Origin: Pictodentalium vernedei
Taxonomy: Eukaryota; Mollusca; Scaphopoda; Dentaliida; Dentaliidae
Reading direction: 5' to 3'
DNA length: 64,000 nt
Assembly (NCBI GenBank): GCA_031216915.1
Contig: CM062295.1
Span: 179,194,927-179,258,926 of the forward strand
How positions within the stretch are numbered: position 1 is the stretch's first letter; each line of letters begins with the position of its first letter. The notes under the pieces are model-generated. The model worked only from the letters and a program-made list of their open reading frames with translations, had not been told where the DNA came from and did no database searches. The position numbers were made by a program, and so were the translations under genes. Positions 10,994 to 21,632 of this stretch are shown piece by piece.

Positions 10994-11363
10994 GGGGGCA
11001 TGGTGGCTCAGAAGGTAGAGGTGCAGGCTGCAAGCCGAGAGGTCCTTGGTTCGAATCCCACCTGCGGCAACTGCGTTGTGTCCTTGGGCAAGACACTTCA
11101 CCCCCACTGCCCATGTGGGAGCATGGTGACGCTGTGTACTAAGGCGTACTGCACATCGCTGGTGCATTTGTCTTCAACCAATGCTAACCCTGCTTCTGTG
11201 GAGTTAGTATGTTAGTATGTTGGGGAGCTGACAGTTGCTCGGTGGTTCTCTCCGGACTCCAGCTTCCTCCACCCGTAAAACTGTCACGGTCATGGTTAGC
11301 CATTGTGCAGAAATATGTGACCTTAAACACCAATAAATAAATAAATAAATAAATAAATAATAT
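10994..11363 (+). mobile_element. full-length tRNA-derived SINE with 13-bp TSD
   Basis: The head contains TGGCTCAGAAGG (box A like) and GGTTCGAATCC (11048-11058, canonical box B). The body carries TGTGTCCTTGGGCAAG, GTACTAAGGCGTACTGCACA and GTAAAACTGTCACGGTCATG. The tail is ACCAATAAATAAATAAA repeated. AGATAAAACAGAA is perfectly duplicated at 10981-10993 and 11364-11376, which marks target-primed retrotransposition. The body can also be read as a 95-codon minus-strand frame, which is not a gene. Confidence 0.9.
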
Positions 11364-11395
11364 AGATAAAACAGAATCGGTATATTTTTATACTG

Positions 11396-11586
11396 TACCA
11401 ATGACCCAGACATAGCTGGTGCTAACTCTTAAAATATAGGGCCAAACACAAATTTTGCCCCCCAATCCCCAAAATTTGCATCTAAAACTAAAGAAAACAT
11501 GTCCTGAAAGGCCCTCCACACTTCGCCCCTACTGCGCATGCGCAGTGTCAAGGACGTTCCGAAATTGGCGCCATTTATCATTCTAA
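11396..11586 (+). repeat. A1 left inverted terminal repeat
   Basis: 191 bp that appear identical, as a reverse complement, to 18155-18345. It begins TACCAATGACCCAGAC and ends CATTCTAA. It contains the palindrome at 11531-11546. In DIRS elements the left terminal repeat normally carries the promoter; that role is inferred here. Confidence 0.85.
11531..11546. promoter_or_regulatory. perfect 16-bp palindrome matching the NRF-1 consensus
   Basis: ACTGCGCATGCGCAGT contains TGCGCATGCGCA, the known consensus of the animal transcription factor NRF-1. It lies in the terminal repeat and is kept at 18195-18210, 29927-29942 and 50173-50188. In A4 (50932-50947) both CpG-containing half sites have become TG. 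Binding is inferred, not shown. Confidence 0.55.
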
Positions 11587-12399
11587 GTTTGGCCCTTCAT
11601 CAGTTAACATCTGACTGATCTTTGTGCTTTTAAATCTCAGTTTAAATGATGCCAGACACATAAATATTAGTGAAATGGTGATTCTAAGGAGGATAGAAAA
11701 GGAGGAGAGGAAAAGAATGTGTGACAGAATATTATCAGGGCTGTAACTTAAAATTTTTTAATGAAATTATGTTAAGTTACCTATTTTCAAGGCAGCAGCC
11801 ATTTTGTTGTCATTCTGATTATTTAGTTACACTGTTTTTTCAAGTGTTTTTCCTCTCTCCCTGTCCTTAAGTTCCCCCTTGCTATTCTCCCATGCTTTTG
11901 GCATAGTTTCTGTAATTATTATTACTAAAATTTCTTGGGAGTTTTAGCTGAATAACAGAATGAATTCTGTTCTTTCCCCATGTTTACGTCTTCACCTACG
12001 GGTGGTTAGGCGTTGTGTTCTGCATCTACCATCTGATGTTCTGCAGTTTCTTCCCTGGAAGTCTCTGTTTTGCATCAGATGGTGCCTTTTTGGTAACTGA
12101 TTTCGGGCCTGGGTGCCTGGAGTCTTATTTTAGTGTTTTTGCACTCATTGTTTACATTTACAACAGCCCTCTGTGTGAGGGGGGGATTTCTAAATAATAA
12201 TATCTTTATGTTATTTTAATCATAACTAGATACATTATTATTGTTCGTAAGTGTTGAATAAATTGTTTAAAATATTTTTAAAATTTTTGTCCACACTTAG
12301 GCTTGGGATCCATTGGGGCTCAACGTTACTTTTCAGAAACTTGGGCTGTTCTGAAAAAATATTTTTTCAAAATATTTTGATTTCAATTATTTTTTCTAT

Positions 12400-12720
12400 A
12401 TTAATGGATCATATTATTATTATGTATTTTGATTGCCAGGGGTTAGTGCGAGTACCAGGACTTGTTTTCTTTTCACATTGAAAGGATATTGATCAATTGT
12501 TTTAAGAGGAAGTCTTCCTCTGACCTTATTATCATTCTATATGTGGTCAGTGTACTCGCATTAACTCCTGTTCTGTATCGTATGATTTCGATGACAATAT
12601 GGGAAGCGTATGTCACGGTATGTTGTTGGGGATTTGGACACTCCGGTCCTTTCCCCGCAGGGTCACTCTACTTTATCAATTTCTATTTCAGACGATCAAG
12701 ATTAGGGTGATGTATCTGTG
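12400..12720 (+). pseudogene. A1 gag-like ORF, N-terminal Cys cluster remnant
   Basis: Around 12545-12620 one frame reads CGQCTRINSC followed by an acidic stretch and VCHGM. The better kept copy in A4 has C-x2-C spacing in the same place. Compare the Cys/His cluster at the start of B1 gag (C-G-Q-C ... H-x3-C-x2-C ... C-x2-C). It probably represents the zinc-binding head of the DIRS gag-like protein. Frames are broken by stops. Confidence 0.5.
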
Positions 12721-14012
12721 ATGTCTTCCAACAGTGTGCCTCCGTCGTCACAATTAATGAAGGGCTAGCGGAAAAGTGCTCATGTAATACGCCAATTGCC
12801 TAAGAGGACCCTAGTAGGTTCGACGGCCTTTGACGTCCGCTAGCTCGCCCGGTGTAGCGTCCATTCACCGAATGGTTTGGCAGCCGGGTTCGTCCGTTGC
12901 GGTCTAGAAGGAATTTTGGGGTGATGCGAGCACTATAAAATTAACTTAATGCACACCCAGTGACGGCGGATCGGAGGGAGAACGGAGGAAGCCTTTTAGT
13001 CCGGTTCATAGCTCGTTCCGGTCCATCCGGACGGCAAGCGAGAGAGGCCCCTCTCTCGTTCAACAACATCTGGCCCCAGATGTTGTGGTACAAATGTGTC
13101 GCTAGCGGAGCATACGTCCGTCGCTCGGGACGCTCCGTTGTATAGGCAGTCCGCTGAGACTGCTAAGGCTTCCTCTTCTCGTCAGCGCACACGACCGCAC
13201 CTTGGCTGCGTGACCGCCGATATATTACCAGCTTCGCCGATCAAGGATTCTTCGGCGACCAGGCCACACCATCCGGCAGCCAGGGATTCGAGACCGATGG
13301 ACTCCGGACGTTCGCATAGGAAAAGTATGCGGGAGCCATCTGATGCGGAGCTGCCCTCCGCGAAGCAGCGATAGACTGCGCCTCCGCAGGTCTCGACGCC
13401 GGACATTCTTGTGCACATAGCACAGCTTATCGCAGCATCCCAGCAGCCGACAGAAACGGTGTCGGATCGAGAATTATCCGACAGCGCTGGGTCGGTAGCC
13501 GGGGACTCGAGGCCTGCAGACTCCGGACGTTCGCATAGGAAGTGTGCGGGAGTCAACGTACACGGAGCTTCCAGCGGCAATGCATCGTAAGTCCGCTACT
13601 GCACAGGCCTCGGGAACGGACATGCTTTCCTTAATAGCACAGTTTATCGCAGCATCCCAGCATCAACTGAATCTGTCGCATATATTTTATCCGACGATGC
13701 TGGGTCGGGACGCTCCGCGGAAGCGGGTACGGACGTCCGAAAGTTTCATCCGGTCCGACGGGATACCGAAAGGGATTCGGAGGATTTCAAGCTTTCCCTT
13801 TCGGAACAACATATGCTGCGATGCCGGATAAGAAACTGATAGCGTCGGTGGACTTAGAAATTTTTGGTTCGGTTCAGGGACATCGTCCCTCAGTTCCGAC
13901 ATAGTCCAATAATGTCACACAAACTTTCGAATTATTGAACGACGCTATATATATTATTATTTTATGCTTGCTATCCAAGCATTTCTGGTTTCTTGTTCGA
14001 AGAGTTATGGAG
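12721..14012 (+). pseudogene. A1 gag tandem module, first copy
   Basis: It starts ATGTCTTCCAACAGTGTGCC, encoding a short MSS-x-SVPPSSQL stretch before stops. Landmarks are TCGCCCGGTGTAGCGTCCATTCA, GGGTGATGCGAGCACTATAA, CACCCAGTGACGGCGGAT and CGGGACGCTCCG. The module recurs from 14013. It contains ATTTC (13981-13985), the unoccupied counterpart of the site where B1 inserted in A2. Coding sense is lost; assignment to gag rests on position. Confidence 0.6.
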
Positions 14013-15110
14013 ATGTCTTTCAAAAGTGTGCCTCTGTCGTCATAGTTAATGAAGAGTTAGCGGCAATAAGTGCTCATGGAATATGTCTATCGCTTACGGA
14101 GTGACATTCGCTAGCTCACCCGGTGTAGCGTACATTCATCGAATGGTTCGGCTGCCGGGTTCGTCCGTTGCGGTCTAGGAAGGAGATTTGGGTGATGCGA
14201 GCACTTTAATTACTTTAGTACTCACCCAGTGACGGCAGATTGAGGACAGATCGGAGGAAGCCAACAACATAGGGGACCGCATGTTGTGGTTCAGATATTT
14301 TACATTCGGAGCATATGTCCGTTGCTCGGGACGCTCCGTTATATTGACAGTCCGAGAGACTGTCTTTAATGCTTCCTCATCCTCACAGCAGGGCACACGA
14401 CCGCACATTGGCTACGTGACCTCGAGTATCCGATCAGTTTCAGCATTCAGTGATTCCACAGCGAATAGGTCGCGCCATCCGGTAGCCAAGGGACACGAGG
14501 CCTATACACTCCGTTCGCTCGCATATTGGAAGTATGCACGGGGTAACGATCTCGGAGCTTCCTGCGGCAATGCATCGTAAGACCGCTGCTCCTCAGGCCT
14601 CAGTGACGGACGTGCTATCCGAGTTAGCACAGTTGTTTCGCAGCATCCCAGCAATTGACAGTTTCTCGGTCGAATCAGGAATTATCCGACGGCGCTGGGT
14701 CGGTGCGGTCCGCGGTTGCATCAAGCTACGGACGACCGAACGCTTTATAGGGTCCGACAGGATTGCGAAAGGGATTCGAAAGATTTCGAGTTTTCCCTTT
14801 AGTAGTATCGGAAGATGCCTTTCATATCTTCTGGCATTTCTTCCAGTGATTATTTTTCGGACTTCATTGCTGCGATCTTGGATAAGAGACTTATAGCGTC
14901 ATTGGACTCGGATTTTTCGATCGGTACAGGGACTTTGTCCCTGACTTACCGACGCAGTCCAATATTGTCATTACAACATGTGTTTTATTTTTCGACGCTA
15001 TATATTTATATATATATACAAGCCTGCTACTAAGCATGATAGTTTAGTTTCTTGTCCGCGTGGCTCATTTCTGCCATTTTATCTTTTTTACATATAGTTT
15101 ATTTTGGCAG
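14013..15110 (+). pseudogene. A1 gag tandem module, second copy
   Basis: It starts ATGTCTTTCAAAAGTGTGCC and repeats the first module in the same order and orientation (CACCCGGTGTAGCG, GGTGATGCGAGCACT, CACCCAGTGACGGC, CGGGACGCTCCG, then a TTCAGGGACATCGTCCCTCAG-type block). A1 to A4 all have both copies, so the duplication is older than their spread. The two copies are clearly diverged, with many in-frame stops. Confidence 0.6.
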
Positions 15111-15540
15111 AGCAGGGCATACCGAGAGTTCATATGCGTCTAGACGGTGTGATTAAAGACTGCATATATTCTTTTTCGCCGTTTATGTCTTTTCCAATTT
15201 CAATGTTGGGAACGACATTATGTATAGTAGACTTAACTTAGACGCTTTATGATACGTAATCCGCCTTACTGAGGCGTTATCATTACGTCTTCAAGAAAAG
15301 ATTTACGGGATATTATTCTCAATGTAATTTCTTTTGAGGGCAGTAGTTTGTTCACGTATAACTCCGCCCTTCAGTGGCTGATTGGAGTTGGTTAGACGTG
15401 ATGCAGCCCTAGCTACATCCACGCGTGGATAGTAGGTTAAGAACTCTCTCAGAGTCGCTTCGTTCTCGGAGGAGCTTCTCTTCGACGGCAACTTTCCGGC
15501 AATCCATGAATTGCTTGATTTATACATTCTCTTGTCTATC
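15111..15540 (+). pseudogene. A1 gag C-terminal segment, ends at an internal deletion
   Basis: The frames here match the part of B1 gag at about 34440-34860. The segment stops short near CTTGTCTATCTAGTG (about 15530) and continues directly into RNase H sequence. The basic Arg/Gly/Ser tail of gag, which A4 keeps at 58345-58566, is absent, as is all of the RT. Confidence 0.6.
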
Positions 15541-15960
15541 TAGTGTTACAAGAGATTCAGACTGGGGCAAACATTCGGTGGTTGACTCAGAGAGTGCCGC
15601 CGCAGTTGCCGGACCCGAGTGTGGCTGTTATGACGGTTGCCAGTCAAACAGATTGGGATATATACTGATCCCTACGGATTCGAAGTGCCAGGGTCTTTGG
15701 GTTCCGCAGTCTTTTAGCTATCAGTTTAACTTCCGCGGAATAATGTTTTTTAGGCTTGCTTTATGTCATTGCATGAACATTATTCAGAAACGCATGCCCA
15801 AATTCCTGTCCTTTAATTTGACAGTAGTGGCGTATCTCCGGAACCAGGGAGGCACTCTTTCGTTTCCGTTATTCAATTTAATGGAAAGAATCCGTCTGTT
15901 GGTTATAGTACACCAAGTTCAGTTTTGGTCCGTCATATTCTGGGTCGTCTGATTGTTTTA
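15541..15960 (+). pseudogene. A1 RNase H remnant of pol
   Basis: One frame reads IRWLTQRVPPQLP then TVASQTDW, matching the B1 segment that leads to its TADASDLGWGA motif. Further on, TVVAYLRNQGG matches B1 STVVAYIRNQGG. In the next frame, VRHIPGR-like residues follow, so a frameshift lies before about 15930. A2 and A3 share that frameshift. Confidence 0.65.
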
Positions 15961-16330
15961 TCGCACTCCCGTTCTCTTACGGGTCGCTTGTTGCTGTCAG
16001 AATGGACTCTCAACAAACAAGTATTCAATCAGATTTGCTATCTATGGGAGCGCCCAATGATGTTTTATTTATGACACAGCTTGCTAATCAATTGCAGACG
16101 TATGTGTTGGCTTGTCCAGATCTCTGAGCTAATACTGTTAACGCTCTATTGATCTATAGGACGGAATGATAGGATACGCGTATCCTCCGGCGCTGTTGTT
16201 TTAGCAGGTATTGCTAAGATAAACAACCACAATACATTTCTGTTGATAGCATCTCTATCTTCACAGAGATCATGAGTAATTTACTCTCTTGTCTACTGTG
16301 GATCTTAACGTGAAATCTTCCTCTATGTGA
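15961..16330 (+). pseudogene. A1 methyltransferase-like region remnant
   Basis: Fragments correspond to the B1 block after RNase H (VFQSLCDLWGRPHIDLF ... IILIAPLSPQ): VFNQICYLWERP near 16020 and LLIASLSSQRSW near 16245. Stops and shifts break it. DIRS pol proteins usually carry a Dam-like methyltransferase-like domain here; the activity has not been established in general. Confidence 0.55.
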
Positions 16331-17375
16331 GGATCTTTTTTCACTGGGTTAATCGTGTCATCTTTATCACAACCAGCAAGGTCGCAACCTTCATGTATTC
16401 CGTTGTGTGGTCCGTATTGCATTGTAAGCACTGTACTGGACGAGCTTTGGACGCGATTTCTTACTATAGGAGATCCTCTTCTTCGCTATTCTATGCGGCT
16501 AAAGTGGAGGCTCTTCCGTCGTAGTGTAGGGATCATTATGTTCATATGGTTGATCCCTCCATACTACTCATTGCTATTTTTTAGTATACTTGTTTCACAA
16601 GATCTACTGCAGCCTGTTGTTATTTAGGTTATAGGTTTATGTTACCTCATACCTATGCACTCTACGATAGTTTACAATTGAGTCTTTTGTCTCTTTATCT
16701 AAGTCAGTTAGTAACTTTTTGATAAATAGACTTAGAATCTTTAGATTAAATTCCTATACGGATTTTAACTTCGGTTCTTATTTAGCTAAGTAATCATTTG
16801 AGCCTCTGGAAACAGTAGTTTTCAAATTCTGACCTTTTAGACAGTAATTCTGTTGGTTTCTCTTTTACTGTAGAGTCAGTGAGTTTCATGCACTATCGAT
16901 GGATGATTTTAACTTTCATAGTTTCGGAATCAATACTTCCGTTACTATTTAGGTTGGATTGTTGCATAAGAGTTAGGCTCCTATTATCCGGAACCTATTA
17001 TTTTAAGGTCCTTCCGTCTTCGTATGGGCATAGGCCTTTACTCTTTCCGGGTACAGTTTATGTATTTATAAACAGATATCTGTTTATTACAAGGGCATAA
17101 GCTTCTTCTCTCTTTGATGTCTAGTAGAAGGACGTTACGCTCCATTTTATTGTTAATGAATTCTATTAACTAGCGTACTGCTTATGGTATATCATTGGCT
17201 TAGCAGTTGTGCTTAAGATTTCGGCTCATGAAGTAAGAGTTCTTCTACTTCTTGGGCTTACATTAATAGTGTTGCTATTATAGATTTTTGAAGGCTGCTC
17301 ATTGCGCTCAGCCATCCATTCATGAATTTTATCTCAGAAATATTGAGTCCATTTCTGGAGGCCTCTATTGTTAGG
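16331..17375 (+). pseudogene. A1 tyrosine recombinase remnant
   Basis: Fragments match the B1 recombinase in order: LFYAAK and CRDHYVH (near 16490-16540), LPSSYGHRPLL (near 17010) and ISAHEVR (near 17220, containing the H-x-x-R motif). Stops and frameshifts are frequent, so no protein can be made. The domain would perform site-specific integration of a circular DNA intermediate in an active DIRS element. Confidence 0.7.
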
Positions 17376-17992
17376 TCTATTATCTACTGCTCAGAATGTC
17401 ATTCACTTAACAGTTGCTACTATAGCTAGGTAGGCTGTCTGTTTCGGCAGTGTCTCCGTTCGGCTGCCCTCTTCGCTCTGGGCTATTTGACCCAGGGCAA
17501 GAAAAAGGGGGGGGGGGGAGGGTGTTCCCTTGGGTCACCTGTTTTTACTATAAAAACAAGGGGATACCTCCTCCGGAGTTAATAATTCTGAGCTGTTATT
17601 GGGATGGTTGTTTAGTGAGAAGTTTAAGTTTATAAAATTCATTCAAGTCTTAGTTTTTAAAGTATAGCTTTTGAATATTGCATATGTCAACGGACATGAT
17701 TATGCAATTCTCACACACTTTTAGGAGTATAAGAGTCTCTATTCTCTAGACTTACTTTATTATTGGCTTACTTTAAAAATTATTAGTATAAGGATTATTG
17801 GATATTAATAGAGTACATGGATGTATGAAGCTCAATTTTTGGAAGGTGTTGTATCTTTCTAATTTACCATAAATAAGAAAGATACATGTAAGGCCTATTA
17901 CTTCTTTTCCCTACAGGGGATGACTCTATTTTATTTTATTGAGCGTATTCCATTTTGCTCTATGTCCTTGGCCCTCCAGCCTTTTTACTATT

Positions 17993-18081
17993 CAGCTATG
18001 TCTGGGTCATTGGTACAGTATAAAAATGTTAAAAAATTTATAGCAATTTATATATTTTTTATACTTACCAATGACCCAGAC
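17993..18081 (+). repeat. A1 internal complementary region
   Basis: Bases 17993-18027 are the exact reverse complement of the left extremity beginning at 11384. Bases 18028-18081 are the reverse complement of the right extremity ending at 18383, with one mismatch. In DIRS replication models this region templates joining of the two ends into a circle. Confidence 0.85.
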
Positions 18082-18154
18082 GGGGATGGCCCTTCCAGGA
18101 GTTGGGAACTCTTGCCTCCCCGCTGAGTACATAGCGCTTACCAGGCACTGGTTA

Positions 18155-18345
18155 TTAGAATGATAAATGGCGCCAATTTCGGAACGTCCTTGACACTGCG
18201 CATGCGCAGTAGGGGCGAAGTGTGGAGGGCCTTTCAGGACATGTTTTCTTTAGTTTTAGATGCAAATTTTGGGGATTGGGGGGCAAAATTTGTGTTTGGC
18301 CCTATATTTTAAGAGTTAGCACCAGCTATGTCTGGGTCATTGGTA
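18155..18345 (-). repeat. A1 right inverted terminal repeat
   Basis: Reverse complement of 11396-11586 with no difference that I can see, including the palindrome at 18195-18210. The unique right extremity continues to AAC at 18383 and is followed by TTTCC. Confidence 0.85.
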
Positions 18346-18383
18346 AGTATAAAAAATATATAAATTACTATAAATTTTTTAAC

Positions 18384-18999
18384 TTTCCTGGAATTTTGTT
18401 ATGCTTTTTTTACATGCCTGTTCTATGAAATCCCCATCGACAGCAACACTAAACCATGCAGAAAATAAAAATCTGTTCTGCATCTATGTGCGGAATGGAA
18501 ATTGTTGACTGACCATTTTTAAATAGAAGCGGAATTTCACTGGGCTTTTCTACAGATCGTGCACCGCAATTGCAATTTAATTCACTAGCGATAACTAAAA
18601 ATCATCCCCTGAGTTTCAACATGTTCTATGTGCCTACTGGCACATAGAACACATTGGAACACCAAATTTGGTTGGTGATAAAATGTGTTGGTTTTGTTGA
18701 TAGTTGTCAAATGAATTGCTGAGTGTCCTTCTAACAGGGACCAGCCGTGAGGGCGACTAGGGCGATTATGTCGCCCTTCTAAGCTCAAAGTCGCCTAGAA
18801 AAATAGTCGGGGCGATTACAAGTCGCCCTCTAAAAATTGGCCAAAATGAGGAAAGGCTGAACTGAGTGATGCGAGCTTTGCATGAAAACGATTATTTTCA
18901 AAAATCGAATGTGCTCGAGTGTGATAAATGGGCATTTTAATTCATCAAATAAACATCCATTTAATGAAATCACACGACAATCAATTGTCCATTGTCTCT
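18384..18999. other. interval without a gene; small foldback repeat near 18738-18840
   Basis: No exon is supported. Around 18738-18840 a sequence rich in GGGCGACT / AGTCGCCC starts at GGGACCAGCC. A related sequence on the other strand lies at about 22785-22858 and ends at GGCTGGTCCC. The two look like copies of one short foldback repeat in opposite orientation. Confidence 0.4.
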
Positions 19000-20943
19000 T
19001 TTGGCGGTCAAGCTGAGCTAATCTCATCGCTTCCCGTCCGTTGTCTGTCGTCCGTCGTCCCTCAACATCATGCTTCGGTCTTCTCCTCCAAAGCCACTGG
19101 GCCAATTCAAGTGAAAGTTTGTGTGAGTGATGGTCCCAAAGCGGCATTTCATTTTTGTTCAACTCAGCATGCCCAGCCCCATAGGGAGGGAGTGGGGGAA
19201 AATGCTCCAAAATATTTTAAAAATCTTCTTCTCAAGAACCAGTGTGTACAATGACTTGATATTTGCTATGGAGGTTCCATATGAGGTGTAGAATCAAGTT
19301 TGTTCATACGAAGTTCGTGAAGTAATATTTGGCTTTGTAATAGGAGGGGTAAGATTTTTGGCCCCGCCCAAAATTTCTATTTTCTGAACCGATGGTCCGG
19401 TATGAACCAAATTTGGTTTGTGGTAGTATTGGGTCATAAGTACTTGACCCATGCAAAAAAAAAAAATTCCCGCATCCCCATGGGAACCCTGGGAGCTAAA
19501 AATAGAAATATTTTCAAACGCCCATATTTTCCAAACCCCACGGAACAGAGAGCTTTTATTTGGTATGAAGTATCCTTATGACCAGTAGAATTGAATGGTA
19601 AAAAAAAATTGCCATCGGTTATGTTAGGGTGTTCTGTAATGGGCATCGAAAAAATTCTGAGTCAGCATATTTGCAAAAATTTTAAAAAATCTTTTCTCCA
19701 GAACCAATCATCAGAATCTCTTGATATTTGGTATACAGCATTCATAGGGGGGTCAGATAAAAGTTTGTTGAAATAAAGCTCATTGGTTCATATTTGGGCT
19801 CTCGACAGGAGCCCGAAGTTTTAACATAGGGTAATCTGGGGAATATTCTTTAAAAATCTTCTTCTTCAGAACCACCAGTCAGAATCTTTTAATATTTGGT
19901 ATACATCATTGTTATGAGGGTCAGATTCTAAATTGTTCAAACCAAGTCCCTAGGTTAATATTTGGGCTTCCTACGGAAGCCCACATTTTATCTTTGTTCA
20001 ATATGGAGGGTAATTTAAAAAAAATCTTCTTCTTCAGATCCATCAGTCAGAATGCTTTGATATTTGGTATGCAACATCTCTATGGGGGTCAGATTCAAGT
20101 TTGTTCAAATCAGATCCCTAGGTATATATTTGGGCTCACTATGGTAGCCCAAATTTTTACTTAGTGCAATATGAGAAAATTTCTTTAAAAATCTTCTTCT
20201 TCAGATCCACCAGTCGGAATGCTTTTATATTTGGTATACAACATCTCTAGGGGGGTGAGATTCCAGGTTGTTCAATTCGAGTGCCTAGGTTAATATTTGG
20301 GCTCCATATGGGAACATGAAATTTAACTTAGAACAATATGAGGGAATTTCTTCAAAAATCTTCTTCTTCAGATTCACTTGCAGAATGCTTTCACATTTGG
20401 TATACAACATCTCTAGGGGGTCAGATTCTAGTTTGTTCAAATCGGATCCATAGGTCAATATTTGGGCTCGCTATGGTAGCCCAAATTTGAACTTAGTGCA
20501 ATTCGAAGAAATTTCTTTACAATTTCTCTTCTTCAGATCCAACAGTCAGAATGCTTTCATATTCGGTACACAACATCTCTAGGGCAGTCAGATTTAACTG
20601 TGTTCAAATCAAGAACCTGGGTTAATATTTGGGCTCTCTATGGGAGCTGGAATTGGCCATTTTGCTGAAGAATTAAAAATTTTGTATTCAGTACCCTCTA
20701 GAGGTACTAAGATTAATCCACATAGGTTGTATTAAGGGGCTTCATAGGGGAGCTCTACATTTTACTTATGATCAACTGAAGAAAAGGCATGATGCCCAGA
20801 TTATTTTTGTCACTCCTGAGGGACTCAAGGATTGACAGTGTAGCCTGTGGAGATGGCTTGCTTAATGTAGACTCATTCTTGGACTCTGTTTAAATTGTGT
20901 TCTGTACAAGATGAGTGCTTCAGGCTCCGTGGGGCCTCTTGTT
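19000..20943 (+). mobile_element. P3-type element (P3d)
   Basis: The leader CCCGTCCGTTGTCTGTCGTCC is followed by a unique 5' block (about 19050-19680, shared with 23400-23960) and then about seven 165-bp monomers ('cttcttcagatccac', 'gaatgcttt.atatttggtat', 'atatttgggct'). The 3' end is CAGGCTCCGTGGGGCCTCTTGTT with an imperfect hairpin. The 5' end lacks a clear TTAGCTCAC, so it may be truncated. No genes are visible. Confidence 0.55.
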
Positions 20944-21632
20944 TTATTTCTATTTTGTTGCGTTTCAGTCGGAGCTTCAAATGTCGAAACGAAAATAGGT
21001 GACTTACGCGACTCAACAAAATAACTCAGTTTGAAAGTAGGTTACGTCGCTTAGGATGCCGAAAATGTATACACAACGGATGTATTTTATAACACAGTAT
21101 TTTTATTTCGTTTTGCTGACGACTGTTAACTGTTGGGCCGTCTATTCCCACAAAAACACGAATGGAATTGAAACACATGAAAAAAGCTTAAGTGATGACA
21201 AGAAAAGCTTTGTACAGGACACAAGAGTGCATGTGGATGATCTTGAAAAAGGGTCCTCCTAAACAACGGAATGACACGAAATGACATGGAATGACACCAG
21301 AATGCCATAAAAATGATGCGGAATGACATTTCTTTTACAAAATACTCGACCCCAGAATGTATTTTGTTTCTTTACTAACAAAGTACCTCCCAAGCAACCT
21401 TCTTACATCTGGTCCTGTTCACACTTTCAGACTTAGGAAATTATTAGCTTAGTAGACTTTGGTGAAAGGCAACCACAGGAGGGCGCTGGGGGATTGGCAT
21501 GAAGAAGAGGGGATGGGGTCATGAAGGAGAGGGTAGCAGTGGGGGATTTTCAGTCAATAATTACTTTGTGATTTTTTAACCTGGCATAGATGCCTCATAG
21601 ACAACTGGACCTGGATTATTATACCCATTATA
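20944..21632 (+). other. interval with one signal-peptide-like ORF (21056-21262)
   Basis: A 68-codon frame opens ATGCCGAAAATG at 21056. It has a hydrophobic stretch, YFITQYFYFVLLTTVNCWAV, that looks like a signal peptide, followed by a charged, Lys/Asp-rich tail. It ends without a convincing splice donor, and downstream is a degenerate GGAATGACAY decamer repeat (about 21265-21330). It could be the first exon of a secreted-protein gene, a remnant, or chance. Confidence 0.25.

Larger units (their letters stand above)
11384..18383 (+). mobile_element. DIRS-like retrotransposon A1, complete ends, RT-less and decayed
   Basis: The outer layout is that of DIRS elements: inverted terminal repeats of 191 bp (11396-11586 and 18155-18345), short unique extremities, and an internal complementary region (17993-18081) equal to the reverse complement of the left end followed by that of the right end. 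Inside, in order, are remnants of gag (Cys cluster, two tandem modules, C-terminal segment), RNase H, a methyltransferase-like region and a tyrosine recombinase. The RT palm is missing, with gag running straight into the RNase H region near 15540. Every frame has stops. The left end abuts the SINE target-site duplication at 11376. Confidence 0.85.

Noticed and set aside
10994-11075. tRNA gene (box A and box B present)
   Set aside because: The sequence is the head of a SINE with body, (ATAA)n tail and target-site duplication; the cloverleaf is not maintained.
12960-14896. Several 60-130 codon frames in the A1 gag modules as independent genes
   Set aside because: The same sequence in A2, A3 and A4 has stops at different places and the pieces follow the gag module boundaries.
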